From Sycobia sp. Sy_11 (lineage: Eukaryota > Arthropoda > Insecta > Hymenoptera > Epichrysomallidae), in NCBI GenBank assembly GCA_018907035.1, contig JACCIC010000279.1, forward strand, positions 372,001 through 436,000: a DNA stretch of 64,000 bases, written 5' to 3'. Below the pieces are notes generated by a model. It made no database searches. It saw nothing but the letters and a program-made list of their open reading frames with translations, and was not told the origin of the DNA. The position numbers were made by a program, and so were the translations under genes. Positions 1 to 11,940 of the stretch are shown here, piece after piece (the first letter of the stretch is position 1; each line of letters starts with the position of its first letter).

Positions 1-708
1 TATAGTAGCTGGAAAATCGCATATAGTGAAATATAATAAAATTGGATAAACTTTGTACATGTACGTCTTTTTTTCTAGTTTTGAAAGTTTAATGCTTATT
101 ATCTTGGTCGTTTTTTTGATTCCACAGAGCCGAATTATATACGGGAAAAGAAAAGCTGTCAGCTTCGGGAAGAAGGAAGGTACATGGATCCATGATGTTG
201 AGTTCATTGTTTCAGCATCCTAATATTAATGTATTTCCATTTTATAAAACGCGATTCTATGAATGTCCTTTATATTGAACTTTGTAACATTATATTTTTA
301 TCTAAATATTCCGGATAGTTCGAGTTCGCGAACGAAGGAAATATAGTGTCTCTCTTGACACGCTTCTAAGAAGAAAGATTCCCTGAAATAACATGTAAAT
401 AGATCGTTGTCCACATACTCCTTCGGCGGAAGGGAGTCACTACCAATGTAACCGTAATAGGGTGCTTCCATTTGTCTTTGGTGATAGTATTTAGCGTAAT
501 TAGTTTCCTTCACATTCTCAGTGTGCGGAAAGCGGGAAGTAACTTCTTGCTTATGCATATAGATAAGGGTAATAATAATAATTACTATATTTATTTATCA
601 ATAATAAATTTGATTAATAATAATTCAGTAATATTTATTATAAATATGACATTTCCGCTATATTTAACGCTGATCTCTGCTTCTCAATATTTCATTGTAA
701 ATTCATTA

Positions 709-750
<42 letters not shown>

Positions 751-1250
751 AAATAATTATCAGAGTCTAAAGGAACAGAGAATAAGGTATGTTTTTGGAG
801 TAATCGAGGGAAGATCCTACAGTCCAAAAGAGTTCATTTTAAATTAACGCAAATCATACGGGGTATCCTCCAACTGTATGATAATAGAAATCTCCAGTAA
901 GCATAAGAAAAATATTATCTTCAGAGACATATCTATGAGCTGTTTAAAAACTCCGTTACAATGTGTTACGACTATTCTAGTTTTTGAGAAAAAAATAATG
1001 TATAAGCGCTACCTGATCACTAGCAGTGATTGCCATCATTAAATTTCAAATTCATCAATTAGCCTATAGAACAATTCTATCAAAATTTAAAAATTATAAT
1101 AGAATAATTTTACAAATTAGAATTTATGACTTTGATTTGAAGATTAAAAAAGTAAGTCACGTGATACTTGTTTTTAGACTTTAAATTTGGATTCTCTACA
1201 ATTTTAAGCATATAAACCTACACTTGTAATGAACTTTTAAAAAATGCGCC
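1..1250. other. AT-rich stretch, no gene recognised
   Basis: No recognisable gene. A minus-strand 86-codon open frame lies at 298-558. It resembles no family I know and has no clear splice context, so I do not call it a gene. A (TA)n tract runs from about 713 to 747. The rest is AT-rich sequence with stop codons in all frames. Confidence 0.6.
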
Positions 1251-1259
1251 ATATGGCAT

Positions 1260-1980
1260 CATTCCAGTGCTCTGAAGGTTCAGTATTGTAGGGATCGTGC
1301 ACGAGCACAGATCCACCAGAAAGACACGCATGCGCCGTACACGCAGTGGTACATGCATACTACAACGTCTATAGAGGTGGCACCCCGACTACGTGATGGG
1401 GGCCGCGGACAACGAGGTGCGCGGCAGTAGCCCCACACTAGCTTTGCCCCTACAGACGTACTACTGTAAGGCCATACGCACCGGCACTCTTATATTACAT
1501 TGTACTTTAATTGAATAAGAAACCTTTGTTATTTTTTAATTCAGTTCCATTCATTCGGTATATCTCGTCCGATCACGCCGACGTGTAGGGGGCGTGTGCT
1601 ACTAGATAGCATAAAACCTACATTAATGACCGCGACAAGGAAGAAAAACGTTACGCGACGTCCACCAAGAGAATGCACGGAGCGGATGGGATCAGCCCAG
1701 ATACAAGGTAGTATATCCCCTCAGCAACTGAATCGCCAATTTGTTTCAGCAGTGTAGAGACACTTGCGAAAAGTTACGTGCTGACGGCGCAAGCAAACTA
1801 CGCACCAGACAAAGGAAGAGACGCGGGAGAACGCGCAGGCAGAAATAAAGAACTCAGCGCGCAGCAGCAAGCAGCAGCGAAGGCACATGCGGCAGCGCTA
1901 GTTCCAGTCATTCGAAAGGACGATACTATATATTTAAATGTATCTGAACATCTATACTTTACTTTAGTTTATTCAATAAG
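1260..1980 (+). repeat. GC-richer block with LTR/gag-like look, unclassified
   Basis: This block is clearly GC-richer than its flanks. It has CA/GT-rich sequence, an AATAAG-like signal near 1515, a short AT tail, and then a GC-rich stretch that is open for long runs (for example 1778-1984, rich in Ala, Gln and Arg). The order is like the R-U5 end of an LTR followed by a leader and the start of a gag gene. I could not find a matching LTR, a primer-binding site or a recognisable gag motif, so the retrotransposon reading is only a suggestion. Confidence 0.25.
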
Positions 1981-2046
1981 ATAGTTCGCCTAGAAATTTC
2001 TTTTCATAAGCAAGTATTCTTACATCTATGTTTTATTATATTTATA

Positions 2047-3381
2047 CGAGCTGTGTTTAAAAAGAACGAGAATTTTTAAATTTCACAGGTTTAACGAGTC
2101 AGTCTGTATAAAATTTTTTTATGATGTTGGTACACATGCCTCTGAAGTACGATAAAATTTTCAGCAATATTCATTGCTTATTTTTTAAGTGGCAGCCGCT
2201 AACGTGAAACGTGTTTTTTCGAGCTCGGCGATTTTCGTTTGTGAAAGAAAATAGAGCAAAGAATTTGTATTCAATTTTGCGTAAAAATTGAAATAAAGTG
2301 TAGTGAAGATTGTAAAATGTTAACAAAGGCATATGGTGAGTCTGCTATAAGTAAAGCAAGGATATACAAGTGGTATAAACGTTTCCAAGATGGCCGCGAA
2401 AATGTTGAAGATGGCGAACGACCCGGATACCCAAGCACATCAACAACCGATGAAAGTGTGAAAAAAGCGAAAGAAATGGTTATGAACGATCTCTGAATCA
2501 TAATCAGAGAAGTCGCTAATGATGTTGGCATATCAGTTGGCTCATACCATGAAATTTTTTTTGTATGTTTTAGACGTAAAACGTGTGGCAGCAAATTTTG
2601 TTCCAAAATTATAGAAATTCGAACAAAAACAGCGGCGAATGGAAGTTGCTCAGGCATCGCTAAATCAAGTTAATAATGATGCAGAACTACTAAAACGTGT
2701 TATAACAGGTAACAAAACATGGGTTTACAAATATGATGTCGAAACTAAGTCTCAATCGTCCCAGTGGAGGTATTCTAGATCGCCAAGACCGAAAAAGGCT
2801 CGACAAGTGCGGACGAATGTCAAGGTTATACTCACTGTGTTCTTTATTATAATTAACTAAGATTATAATGGCATAGTGCATCATGAATTTTTGTGCCAAG
2901 GTCAAACAATCAATAAGGAGTACTACCTACAAGTTCAACGCCGTTTGCGTGAAGCAATCCGAAAAAACGTCCGGATTTGTGGCAAAACAAATCATGGCTT
3001 TTGCACCACGAGAATGCACCTGTTCACACTTCATTGCTTGTTCGTGAATTTTTGGCCAAAAACAAAACTTTAGCGATGCCCCGGCCTCCATATTTGCCAG
3101 ATATGGCTCCATGTGACTTTTTTCGATTTCCAAAAATAAAGAGAACATTAAAAGGTCGTCGTTCTATAAGCATAGATGACATTACAAGTGAATCGCTGAA
3201 AGAGCTAAAAGCTATTACAAAGATCGAGTTTCAAAAGTGTTTCAAGGATTCGAAAAAGCATTGGCGCAAGTGCATTATATCTGAGGGGGATTATTTTGAA
3301 GGGAACAAAATAGACATTGATAAATAAATTAATATTTTTTTCATAAAACGAAAATTCTCGTTATTTTTTGTACACATCACG
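2047..3381 (+). mobile_element. mariner element, full length, decayed
   Basis: The ends form inverted repeats of about 31 bp (left begins CGAGCTGTGTTT; right, read on the minus strand, begins CGTGATGTGTAC; both contain AACGAGAATTTT). TA dinucleotides flank both ends (2045-2046 and 3382-3383). The 1335-bp length is typical of mariner. The interior carries a transposase reading frame broken by stops and frameshifts. TA flanks at both ends and matching termini make this a complete but dead insertion. Confidence 0.93.
2317..3327 (+). pseudogene. mariner transposase pseudogene
   Basis: Mariner transposases cut and paste their element using a DD34D catalytic triad. From about 2317 the frame gives a helix-turn-helix region (motif YKWYKRFQDGRENVEDGERPG) and then a TGA stop near 2493. 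It continues in other frames at 2639-2860 and 2977-3327. The C-terminal part shows HHENAPVH and PPYLPDMAPCDFF, the usual surroundings of the second and third acidic residues. The first Asp (VITGD in the family) reads VITGN and the second is Glu, so two of the three catalytic residues are changed, in addition to at least one nonsense mutation and two frameshifts. The protein cannot be functional. Confidence 0.92.
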
Positions 3382-4040
3382 TAATTCTAACTCCTTTGTT
3401 CATTATATTATAATATAAAAACTTTTTTCTTTGAATCATCTTTAAGTATTAATTTATTTACACAAAAATATATAATTAACAGTGTTAAGCTATCTTTAAT
3501 ACATTTTTCAAAATAAGTAATTATCTAAAAAGTAAGAAATCTTGAACCAATTTGTAAATAATATTCACGCCGCTGTAACTTTTTAATTGTTCATATTATC
3601 AAACAATTTTTCTAAATTTTTTACACATTGTAGAGTAAGTTTTTTCAGGTACTTTTTTTTAACCAAAACAAACTTTTTTTATATAATCACTATCCTAATA
3701 ATAGAACGACTTTGGTGAACTTAATTAGCTCAGTAGCTAGAACATTCTAATTCTTGAATCATAAATATCGTTAAATTGTATGTTCCGAATAGTTTTAGGG
3801 AAACGATAATATGATAGCAATGCGGATGTTTTCAAAAATCATTTATTAAAATGATTTGACAGTGAAATCCAAATTCTTTACGAAATACTTAAATCACAGT
3901 TCTGAATAATATTGTAAAAAATTTTTTGATACTTGAGGAATATACAGCAAACTAATAAGTCTTTTCGTCGATTTTACCTTCTTCTTTCTAAACTAATATA
4001 ATTATAATGACCACTGACACATTGGCCTTTTCACAACCAC
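3382..4040. other. AT-rich spacer, no gene seen
   Basis: AT-rich sequence with no usable frame, no clear repeat and no RNA gene that I can recognise. Confidence 0.6.
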
Positions 4041-4049
4041 TTCCTTTTT

Positions 4050-4262
4050 ATTAAGAGATTTTATTTCAGTCTCTGAAGAGGATCTACAGTGGTCCAAAAT
4101 GTCATAATTTGCAAAGTAGATTATCTTTCACGAAATAAATTAATCTTGATTTCATGTTTCAGATTTTGCGAGAGTGAATATAAATAAGAGTAGTCGAACT
4201 ACCTTTATAATTATATCATTTTATAAAAAGTGTAAGACTGATAAAAATATTTATTACTATCC
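4050..4262 (+). repeat. decayed Penelope-like 3' region with ruined hammerhead
   Basis: The order of short motifs parallels the 3' region of the Penelope-like element at 11.8-12.2 kb. There is a CTGAAGAG...GGTCCAAAATGTC segment (4072-4103), then TTTCAGATT, then a GTGAATATAAATAAGAG segment, and finally GTAAGACTGATAAAAATATTTATTA (4227-4255). In the younger copy the corresponding parts are a hammerhead core and the end of the element. Here the core has lost key bases (CTGATGA reads CTGAAGA, GAAA reads AAAA). I read it as an old relative of that family. Confidence 0.45.
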
Positions 4263-4515
4263 TACGATCAATATTAAAAATCTAAATATTTCAAACACAA
4301 ATTTTAAATAAAAAAATATTTTTGCAAAAAAATCTTCCATATAAGATTCATAATTTATTTAAACTATAATAAATCGAATATGTTCTATAAATAAAATTTA
4401 AATATAAGTAGTGTTGTAAACAAATATAAAATTTAGGAGTTCAATCTGTTAATAAATAGAATATTTATTATGAAAATAGAATTATATACTGTAAGTTTTA
4501 ATAAACTAAATTTAA

Positions 4516-4573
<58 letters not shown>

Positions 4574-5745
4574 AATTAATAAATTTAATTATTTATTTAA
4601 TAAGTTGTGTAAATACCAATTATTTAAATATATACTGAATTGCATATAAATATTAATAAAAATTTGAGATATGACACTTTACTCATTATGCACCATTATT
4701 ATTTAGTCTCGAAACCGTAACATTTATAAATATCCGTTGCTAAGCTTCTCCATGCACGGGAATTAATTGAACAATATTTACCGAGGTTATATACACTCTA
4801 AAATTTTAATTGAAAATAATATTTTATAAAGTAGAAAAATATGTTTATATTTTAGGTAAATATAATAACATGCAATACTTATTTCTTACAAATCTTAAAA
4901 TAATAAATACTTAGTGAATTTCATGAAATAAGTTTATTTAATCTGCTATAGTTTCGACTTCTTAGCTATTTTCAAGATGTAATACAGACTGAAAAACACA
5001 CATAAACAGGAATAAAAATATTTAGAATGCAACATTGCGCAGTAGATGAAAATGGATGGAAAACCCTAATGATGGTATAAGTGTGAAAACGCAATTGTGA
5101 TTGTACTGAATGTAGGATGTGGCTCTAATGTAGGAAAATTAATAATATACTGATATAATTTGTAGTATTATTTACACCTTTGGCTAATTTAATATCCATC
5201 TATATTGTTCTGAATGTTCTTAAAACAATCTAAAAATAATAGTGGAAACTATATTAGTTTAAATAATATTATTTTGTAAATTGGTCCAAATATTTATAAT
5301 TTTTTCATCTTTATAATGAATATTACATTATGTGTTACATATTTACAGTCGATCCTTCATCGATTGTGTAAAATATGTATTCTAATCTTAAAACAAATTG
5401 AATTTCTAAATTGTAGATCAATTTCGGAAACGAATAATGCATAAAAAATATACCTTTCACTGAGCCATGCAACACAGAAGTGATAAAAGTAGAAAAAAAT
5501 TAATATATACTTTTTAAATACCATTTTTTAAGAAAAATTATAAATAATTTTTTAAGTTGAATTTTTTAATTGAACTAAATTGCATAGTAAAATTTCATTA
5601 TGTATGAACTTAACAATAAATTATAATTACTAATTTGTCTCTTACAAAAGCTCTAGTTTCAATGCGTAAAATGGGAGATGATCTTACATTTCGTATGATA
5701 AAAACAAAGTAGGCGTTTCTACCGTATGACAACAGACTACTCAAT
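4263..5745. other. AT-rich spacer with (TA)n, no gene seen
   Basis: Contains a (TA)n microsatellite at about 4521-4569. No coding region, repeat family or RNA gene is recognisable. A short minus-strand frame at 5610-5801 has no family resemblance and is taken as chance. Confidence 0.6.
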
Positions 5746-6079
5746 ATTAAATTACTCTGAAATATTAAGTAAATCGAAGCAAAATGATATAATATTTTCA
5801 TTTCATTTTCTAAATAGAGTTAATAGTTTTTCAATATAATTTCAATGTTTACTATTAATATACACTTATATTTTGTCAAAATTTAGATTTAATTTATTAT
5901 TAAATGAACAATATTATTTTAATTGCTTATGACATCGTTAAGATTATTGATATTTTGAATGGAATGCAAATTTTAATTCAATTTCAAGAAAAAAATATTA
6001 ATATAATAACGAAAATAAAATAGTATTAACACCTGGCTAGATTCACAATACTTTTATAAGAATACCAACCGCTGTTTCG
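5746..6079. repeat. 334-bp tandem repeat, copy 1
   Basis: Begins ATTAAATTACTCTGAAATA and ends GCTGTTTCGA. The next 335 bp repeat the same sequence with a handful of substitutions. The sequence is AT-rich and non-coding. Confidence 0.93.
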
Positions 6080-6414
6080 ATTAAATTACTCTGAAATATT
6101 AAGTAAATCGAAGCAAAATGATATAATATTTTCATTTCATTTTCTAAATAGAGTTAATAGTTTTTCAATATAATTTCAATGTTTACTATTAATATACACT
6201 TATATTTTGTCAAAATTTAGATTTAATTTATTATTAAATGAACAATATTATTTTAATTGCTTATGACATCGTTAAAATTATTGATATTTTGAATGGAATA
6301 GAAATTTTAATTCAATTTCACGAAAAAGATATTAATACCATAAGGAAAATAAAATAGTATTAATACCTGGCTAGATTCACAATACTTTTATAAGAATACC
6401 AACAGCTGTTTCGA
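6080..6414. repeat. 334-bp tandem repeat, copy 2
   Basis: Head-to-tail copy of 5746-6079, starting with the same ATTAAATTACTCTGA and ending at the same GCTGTTTCGA. Differences are scattered single bases (for example AAGATT/AAAATT and ATGCAAAT/ATAGAAAT), so the duplication looks fairly recent compared with the surrounding transposons. Confidence 0.93.
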
Positions 6415-6689
6415 TCGGTCAGATCATTTATTAGGTTATGAATAAACTAATGGTTTTACAAGAAAATATTTTACAATAACCTAAATATATCGATTTAAAT
6501 ACCTATATATATACAACAAAAATATACACATAGAAAAGTACACATATACACGAAATTTGTAATTATTTTTATGTAATAAACCTAATGTGATTTTACCAAA
6601 ATTTTTAAATTTCACCGCAATGTTTACAATGAAAAATTCCTTAGCTTTAATTAATAAAATTAAAGGTTTAAACCTGCATAGCATTTAAA

Positions 6690-7215
6690 AAATTGTTGTC
6701 TTTGATGTAGTAAAACTATTTCTTCGATTCCTATTAAACATTTAATAAATATCATGCCTGACAAGTTAGATAATAATGTTTCTCTTACAATAACTTCTAA
6801 ACAAGAAATTTTAAAGTTACTAAACATATGTTTGAATAAAAGTTATTTCATGTTCGATAATAAATATTATTCATAGATTAATTGCTTACCGATGGGATCC
6901 TCCCTTCCCCCTCTTAGAGAAATTCTCATGTCAGACTTTGAAAACAAGATATTCCACACATTAAACGTTTTAACTAAAAATGTTTTATTTTGGGCTAGAT
7001 ATCTTGATGATATTTTACGCATGTGGACTGATTATTAAATATAGTTGAATTGTTTTTTATCTTTTTTAAATTAATTTTATATCACTTTACAGTTCATGAG
7101 AGAATTCAAAAAATCTCATTGTCCTAATTTTTTAGATATATCTACAATAAAAGTAATTTCAATAATTTAATTTGACATATATAAGAAACCTACATTTTCA
7201 GTACAGATTCCGCAT
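6690..7215 (+). pseudogene. Penelope-like reverse transcriptase fragment
   Basis: Conceptual translation across stops gives the order of motifs typical of Penelope-like reverse transcriptases: FDNKYY, then CLPMGSSLPPL (family GLPMGSPLSP), then WARYLDDILRMW (the Asp-Asp catalytic box), then CPNFLDIST and YKKPTFSVQIPHFG. Several stops and at least one frameshift are present, and neither the N-terminus nor the GIY-YIG domain is seen. The fragment stops where a mariner fragment begins. It is too diverged from the copy at 10.3-11.8 kb to be a recent duplicate. Confidence 0.75.
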
Positions 7216-7319
7216 TTTGGTCTTATGAATTTCGCGGCTATGTACAAAGCGCTACAGAGCTCGCATCTGGCATTACTATACATCATTTGAAAGGTCTTGA
7301 CATAACGTACAAAACGACG

Positions 7320-7665
7320 CTCTGCATGATTAGGTGGATATTGCGATCAAAAGTTATAGACGTGTAAACATGATGTTCACTAACGCCGAAATTTGCGCTA
7401 TTTTAAAGTTTTTCTTCATCAAAGGCAAATCCGCTAGAGAATCGTTTCCTGAGATTAATGGTGTTTTGGGGGATGGCACGCTATCACTTCAAACCGCAGA
7501 GGAATGGTTTCCATGATTCAGAGTCGGTGAAAACGACACCATGGATAAACCAGCCGGCAGAAGACCTGTGACGACGAATACCGATCAAATTATGGAATTT
7601 ATTGAGTTAGATCGGCATGTGTCATCTCTTGACATTGCCAAGGAGATGAGAATTAGTTAATACTT
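7320..7665 (+). pseudogene. mariner transposase N-terminal fragment
   Basis: The frame at 7334-7516 reads the DNA-binding region of a mariner transposase (motifs FFIKGKSARE, INGVLGDGTLSLQTAEEWF). It meets a TGA where the family has Arg, then continues with FRVGENDTMDKPAGRRPVTT and a second helix-turn-helix (LDRHVSSLDIAKEM). Homology ends abruptly near 7660, so the whole catalytic domain is missing. This is a different mariner lineage from the one at 2.0-3.4 kb. Confidence 0.88.
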
Positions 7666-7751
7666 TGGACTTGTTACAAACCCATTATGGTACCTCGGAC
7701 CTGTAAACGGACATATGTGTGTATATATGCTTAGTTATTCAGGTCTATAGG

Positions 7752-7756
<5 letters not shown>

Positions 7757-7796
<40 letters not shown>

Positions 7797-7836
7797 TATT
7801 TCTCTCTCTCTCTCCTTCTCTATCTCTCTCTCTCTT
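7757..7836. repeat. (GT)n followed by (CT)n microsatellite
   Basis: About 18 GT units (7759-7794) are followed by an interrupted CT/TC tract to about 7836. The short open frames here on both strands are simple-sequence artefacts. Confidence 0.95.
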
Positions 7837-7859
7837 CCCCATCTTCGCGCACACCACCT

Positions 7860-8140
7860 GATTTCAGCCTGCGTCCTACGCCATTTGTTTTCTTTTGTAT
7901 TGCTGTTGTTCAATTTTCATAAAATGAAATTTCGATTTTAATTTAGCGAGGTGTATTTCGCTTCCTACATCACGGATCCTGCTCGTATTTAAGAGGAGAG
8001 CTCGCCTCTTAGCAGAGAGCATCTCACCCACGCCGGAATCTTTCGGGGCTCGGGCCAGTGCCGGGCACCTTCTCTATAACGGCCGTATTCACCGTCCTCG
8101 TGCTTGAGACGGACACGTGCCTTTATCTTTTATATATATC
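7860..8140 (+). repeat. diverged LTR-like segment (same family as 37.3-37.7 kb)
   Basis: The stretch with CGCCGGAATCTTTCGGGGCT, CCGGGCACC, AACGGCCGT, CCGTCCTCGTGCTTGAG and CGGACACG matches, in order, the end of the LTR-like segment at 37585-37670. Upstream both copies have a CT tract followed by CAGCCTGCGTCC or CGGCCTGCGTCC. The match therefore spans about 280 bp with many differences. A small inverted repeat (AAGAGG...CCTCTT, near 7990-8010) is present. I infer an old LTR end; its own termini are not visible. Confidence 0.55.
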
Positions 8141-10240
8141 TTTATATATAGCAGCCTAGCAGTAGGTCACTGACAATAGTAGCCAGGCAAAAGCAACAAT
8201 TACTACACTGTACAATGTCAATGCCCCATACCCTCTATTTTATGATGAAAATTACATGATCCCCATTTTGTTAATGAAAAAGGGGCTCTATCGTATTGCC
8301 TGTTCCCCTTTATTACACCCAATAGCTATAAGCTAAGAAGAAAGCGACAAAAACGTATATATTTATGCATGACCTGTAATTATAATTACTTAATTTGAAT
8401 ATGAGTAGCACAGCAAGAAAGTACAAAAGTCATTCAAGATTTCTGTGAAAGAGAGAAAGTAATTATTAGTTCAAAATAAAAGCTAATAATTCTTAGTAAT
8501 AATGCTTATTACCTGTGTTTATTTTGATTACTCGTACTTCTCGTTGTGCTCATTCCAAACACAAACAGTGTATTAGAATAATAAATAATACTTATATCTA
8601 CTAAATATAATTTGTACTGTTGATTATCATCTATATATACTTGAAACGTATGCATCTAACGTATGCATATAAAATGTTATAATAATTTGTCAGATCTATC
8701 CCCATACATCTATTGTCCCATATATAGAAATTTTAATTAGTTGGCATTGATTCTTTTCAACCTCCTTTCGTTCTGATCCCTCGAGAGGAATATTTTCCTT
8801 TTTGTTTGTTTTAAATTAATAAAGGTAATCAATTCTCCCCACTGCCGGCCCCTAAACTCCTAATGAGTGTCTATAGCTACACTGCATAGGAGCAGTAACG
8901 AGAACAATTTTAGAAGTTACTTTTAACATAGAACAAATCGAGATTTCTCAAATGTATAAAGTGTATTAGTTTGCAGATCACCATAGTAATGGTGGAAATG
9001 AATTCGAAAAGAATTGGTTGGAAATTATAGAATTTGAGAAAAATAACTTGTTGTCAAAACAACGTCGACTCTCCCCTTGTAGTCATTGCTACTAGCACAC
9101 CTTTTTCTTAGCTGACTGTGAGAATAAGGCATTCAAGAGGAAAAATTAAACCACAGCACATAGACTAAAGAGTCTCTTGCACTAGGGTGCGCAGAACAGG
9201 AGAGAAGGTATATACCTGAAGGCCAGCCTAACCTATATACTGCAAGTATATGACGGGTGCTAGAAAATTGAAAGGGGCCAAAACATAGAAAGGGAATGTA
9301 CTTTTCTCACTCTGTAAAGTGCTCCTATTTTGTAATAACACCTACAATGGCGGAAATTACTTCCAGAAAAATCTGAGTATAATTTCAAATTTTTAACAAA
9401 TTACATAAGTAAAAGTCTTTCCTGCCAACAAACTTTATGCAAGGTTTAAGGAATAAGCAAATAACGAAAAATCAAGACACATTATAAACAATATAAAAAA
9501 AGTAATTGAAATAATTAACACAATAAACAATTAACTTTAAATAATAAAACAACAAATAACAGAGTAAATAATGAAACTGTGATTTACTAAAAATAACAGT
9601 TCACCGATGTTGGAATAACTAAATTAATATGAATAAGATATAAAGAAAACTACATATAGATAACAGAAAAACAGGCCAACAATATAAATACCAATAATTT
9701 CACAAATAATAATTAACTAAAATAGTAATAATAAATAAATACTACAATCAAATTAGAAAAGAGAAATAGAACTGAGCAATGCTATTTATAAAATCAGGTA
9801 GTAGTTAAATATTATAAAATGCTCATAATTTATAAACACAGTATAGACAAATGATAAACTATCTGTAATCAATTTCTAAACAGTTGATAATTTTTTTTGA
9901 GTTTACTCCCATTTTGAAACCTGAGGACTTCCTATCAGAATGTTATACTTATACAAGGATTCATATTTATAATTGAAATTATATAAACCGAAATGATTTC
10001 ATGTACGCTCATAATTTCATGTTAATATGGAACGAGAATGTTAATACATCAATAAATAATGAAATAATTAGAAAATAATAAAATTCAATACTTTTAATGA
10101 ATAATAAAAACAGCCTAACCAAATAAATAACATTAATAATATAGACAACGCACTTACCGCTAATCACTTAAACTTAGCGACGAAGATTCTCGCCGCACGC
10201 GTGCGGGACTGGCGGGTGATCAAAGGCTATACAGCTAGCG
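8141..10240. other. AT-rich spacer, no gene seen
   Basis: About 2.1 kb without any frame, repeat family or RNA gene that I can recognise. Much of 9450-10150 is very A-rich. Confidence 0.6.
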
Positions 10241-10339
10241 ATCACCAATAGATCACTTCCGCCTTGGTGATGCCACGCCATTCAGGGCGACGGTTGAACG
10301 TCGCCCAGCGAGATGGATCGTCGCAAATTGGATATCGCA

Positions 10340-11796
10340 TGGAACTGTAGCAAAATTTTATGGGCTTCCCAAGATTCATAAAGAAAATCTGACATTTAGA
10401 ATAATAATATCTTCCATAGGTTTCCCAACTTATAATATTACTAGATTTCTGTCTAATATATTGGTTAAGATAGTTGGAAGAACTAGTTCTTACATTAAGG
10501 ATAGTTGGTGTTTTTACAATCAAAAGAAAGATATTGTTATTCCGAAAAACTACAAGATGATTTCATTGGATGTAGTATCTTTGTTTACAAATGTACCTTT
10601 AGAGTTGTTAAATGATATTATACAGGAAAAGTGGAATGAAATTAATTTTCATACAAAATTAACAATGAATGAATTTATTAAAGCAATTAATTTGGTTCTT
10701 AATAACACAATTTTTTTCATTTGATAATAATTTTTATGAACAAAAATATGGATGTCCAATGAGGTCGCCTTTGTCACCGGTTATAGCTAATTTAGTTATG
10801 GAAAAGTTGAAAAGTATAGCCTTGTCAAAATTGTTTTTGGAACCAATGATATTTAGGAGATATATTGATGATATCTTTACAATTGTTCCGGAAGTTTTTG
10901 TGGATAAAATGGTGGATATTTTCAATTCTGTACATGACAGAATTAAATTTACAAGGGAGGTTGAGGTTAATAGTCAGTTGAGTTTTCTGGACATTAATGT
11001 CATTAGATGTAGTAATAATAAGGTGAAACTTGATTGGTACAGAAGGCCTACTTGGTCAGGTAGGTTTTTAGATTTTAATTCACACCACCAATTCGGAAAC
11101 AAAATTGGAGCATTAAAGGGTGTCATTGACAGAGCAATAAAATTTTCACATAAAGATTTTAGACAAAATAATTTACAGATAGTAAGAGAAACTTTCATTA
11201 ATAATCTTATTATTAATGAAGGTTATCCAATTCAATTTATTATTAATAGATTAATTGCTGAGAGATTGTTTGACATTTATAATACCGAAAATAGACATAG
11301 TGCAGGAATTGATGTTAACGGAGGCAAAATTATTGTCTTGCCATATGTTCGAGCATTGTCTGAAAGAATAAAAAGAAATTTTCGGAAATATAACATTCAA
11401 ATTTTCTTTAAAAATAGCAATAATTTGAGTAGATTGTTTAATAATTGCAAAGATAAGGATGATTTATGCTTAAAATCAGGAGTTGTTTACAAGATTAATT
11501 GCATGGATTGTGATAAATACTATATTGGACAAACAGGTAGATATTTAAAAAAGAGAATTTACGAGCATAAATATAGTTTACGTAGCTCACATATTACTTC
11601 CGGTTTAAAAGAGCATTGTTTAAAGTTTTTACATTCTTTTAATTTTGTGAATGTGGATATTTTGGAACATGGTATTAATAATAAGTATAAACGGGAGAGT
11701 CTTGAAAGTATTCACATTTCCAGGAATCGAAATAATGTGAATTTAATGTTAGAGTCTGGTAGATTAGACAGTGTTTATCATTCCTTATTAAATTGA
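10340..11796 (+). pseudogene. Penelope-like reverse transcriptase/GIY-YIG endonuclease
   Basis: Penelope-like enzymes copy element RNA and open target DNA with a GIY-YIG nuclease. The frame is open from about 10340 (KFYGLPKIHKEN) through SLDVVSLFTNVP. It breaks in a T-run near 10713 and resumes one frame over to 11796. The second part has YGCPMRSPLSPVIANLVME (family GLPMGSPLSP, so one Gly is Arg), RRYIDDIFTI (catalytic Asp pair intact) and LSFLDINV. The C-terminal nuclease follows: YKINCMDCDKYYIGQTGRYLKKRIYEHK, with the Y-(x)n-YIG motif, Arg and catalytic-helix residues, and a closing ESLESIHI (Glu). Apart from the T-run frameshift and an uncertain N-terminus it is well preserved for this window. 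Confidence 0.92.
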
Positions 11797-11890
11797 TTGG
11801 CTTTGGACAACTCGTGTAGAGGGGGAATTTATATTTAATTTACTAAATTTGGTGGTGGGGATGGGTATATATAGATTAGAATATAACGTT

Positions 11891-11940
11891 TAGTTTAGTC
11901 CCTGATGAGGAGCCGTAGTGAGCTCGAAATGTTGGACAAG
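11891..11940 (+). ncRNA. hammerhead ribozyme motif (Penelope-like 3' region)
   Basis: The sequence has CTGATGA (11902-11908), then a stem II hairpin closed by GAGC/GCTC, then GAAA (11926-11929). After a very short TGT the cleavage-site U (11933) is followed by GGAC, which pairs with GTCC just before CTGATGA (stem I, 11898-11901 with 11934-11937). This is the hammerhead core with the minimal stem III known from Penelope-like retroelements, where the ribozyme is thought to act best as a dimer. All core bases are present in this copy. Activity is an inference. Confidence 0.85.

Noticed and set aside
298..558. 86-codon minus-strand ORF as a host exon
   Set aside because: No known domain, no convincing splice partner, and frames of this length arise by chance.
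2271..2657. 128-codon minus-strand ORF
   Set aside because: Antisense shadow of the mariner transposase N-terminal region.
7719..7941. Cys/Val-rich and His/Thr-rich ORFs
   Set aside because: Translations of (GT)n and (CT)n simple repeats.
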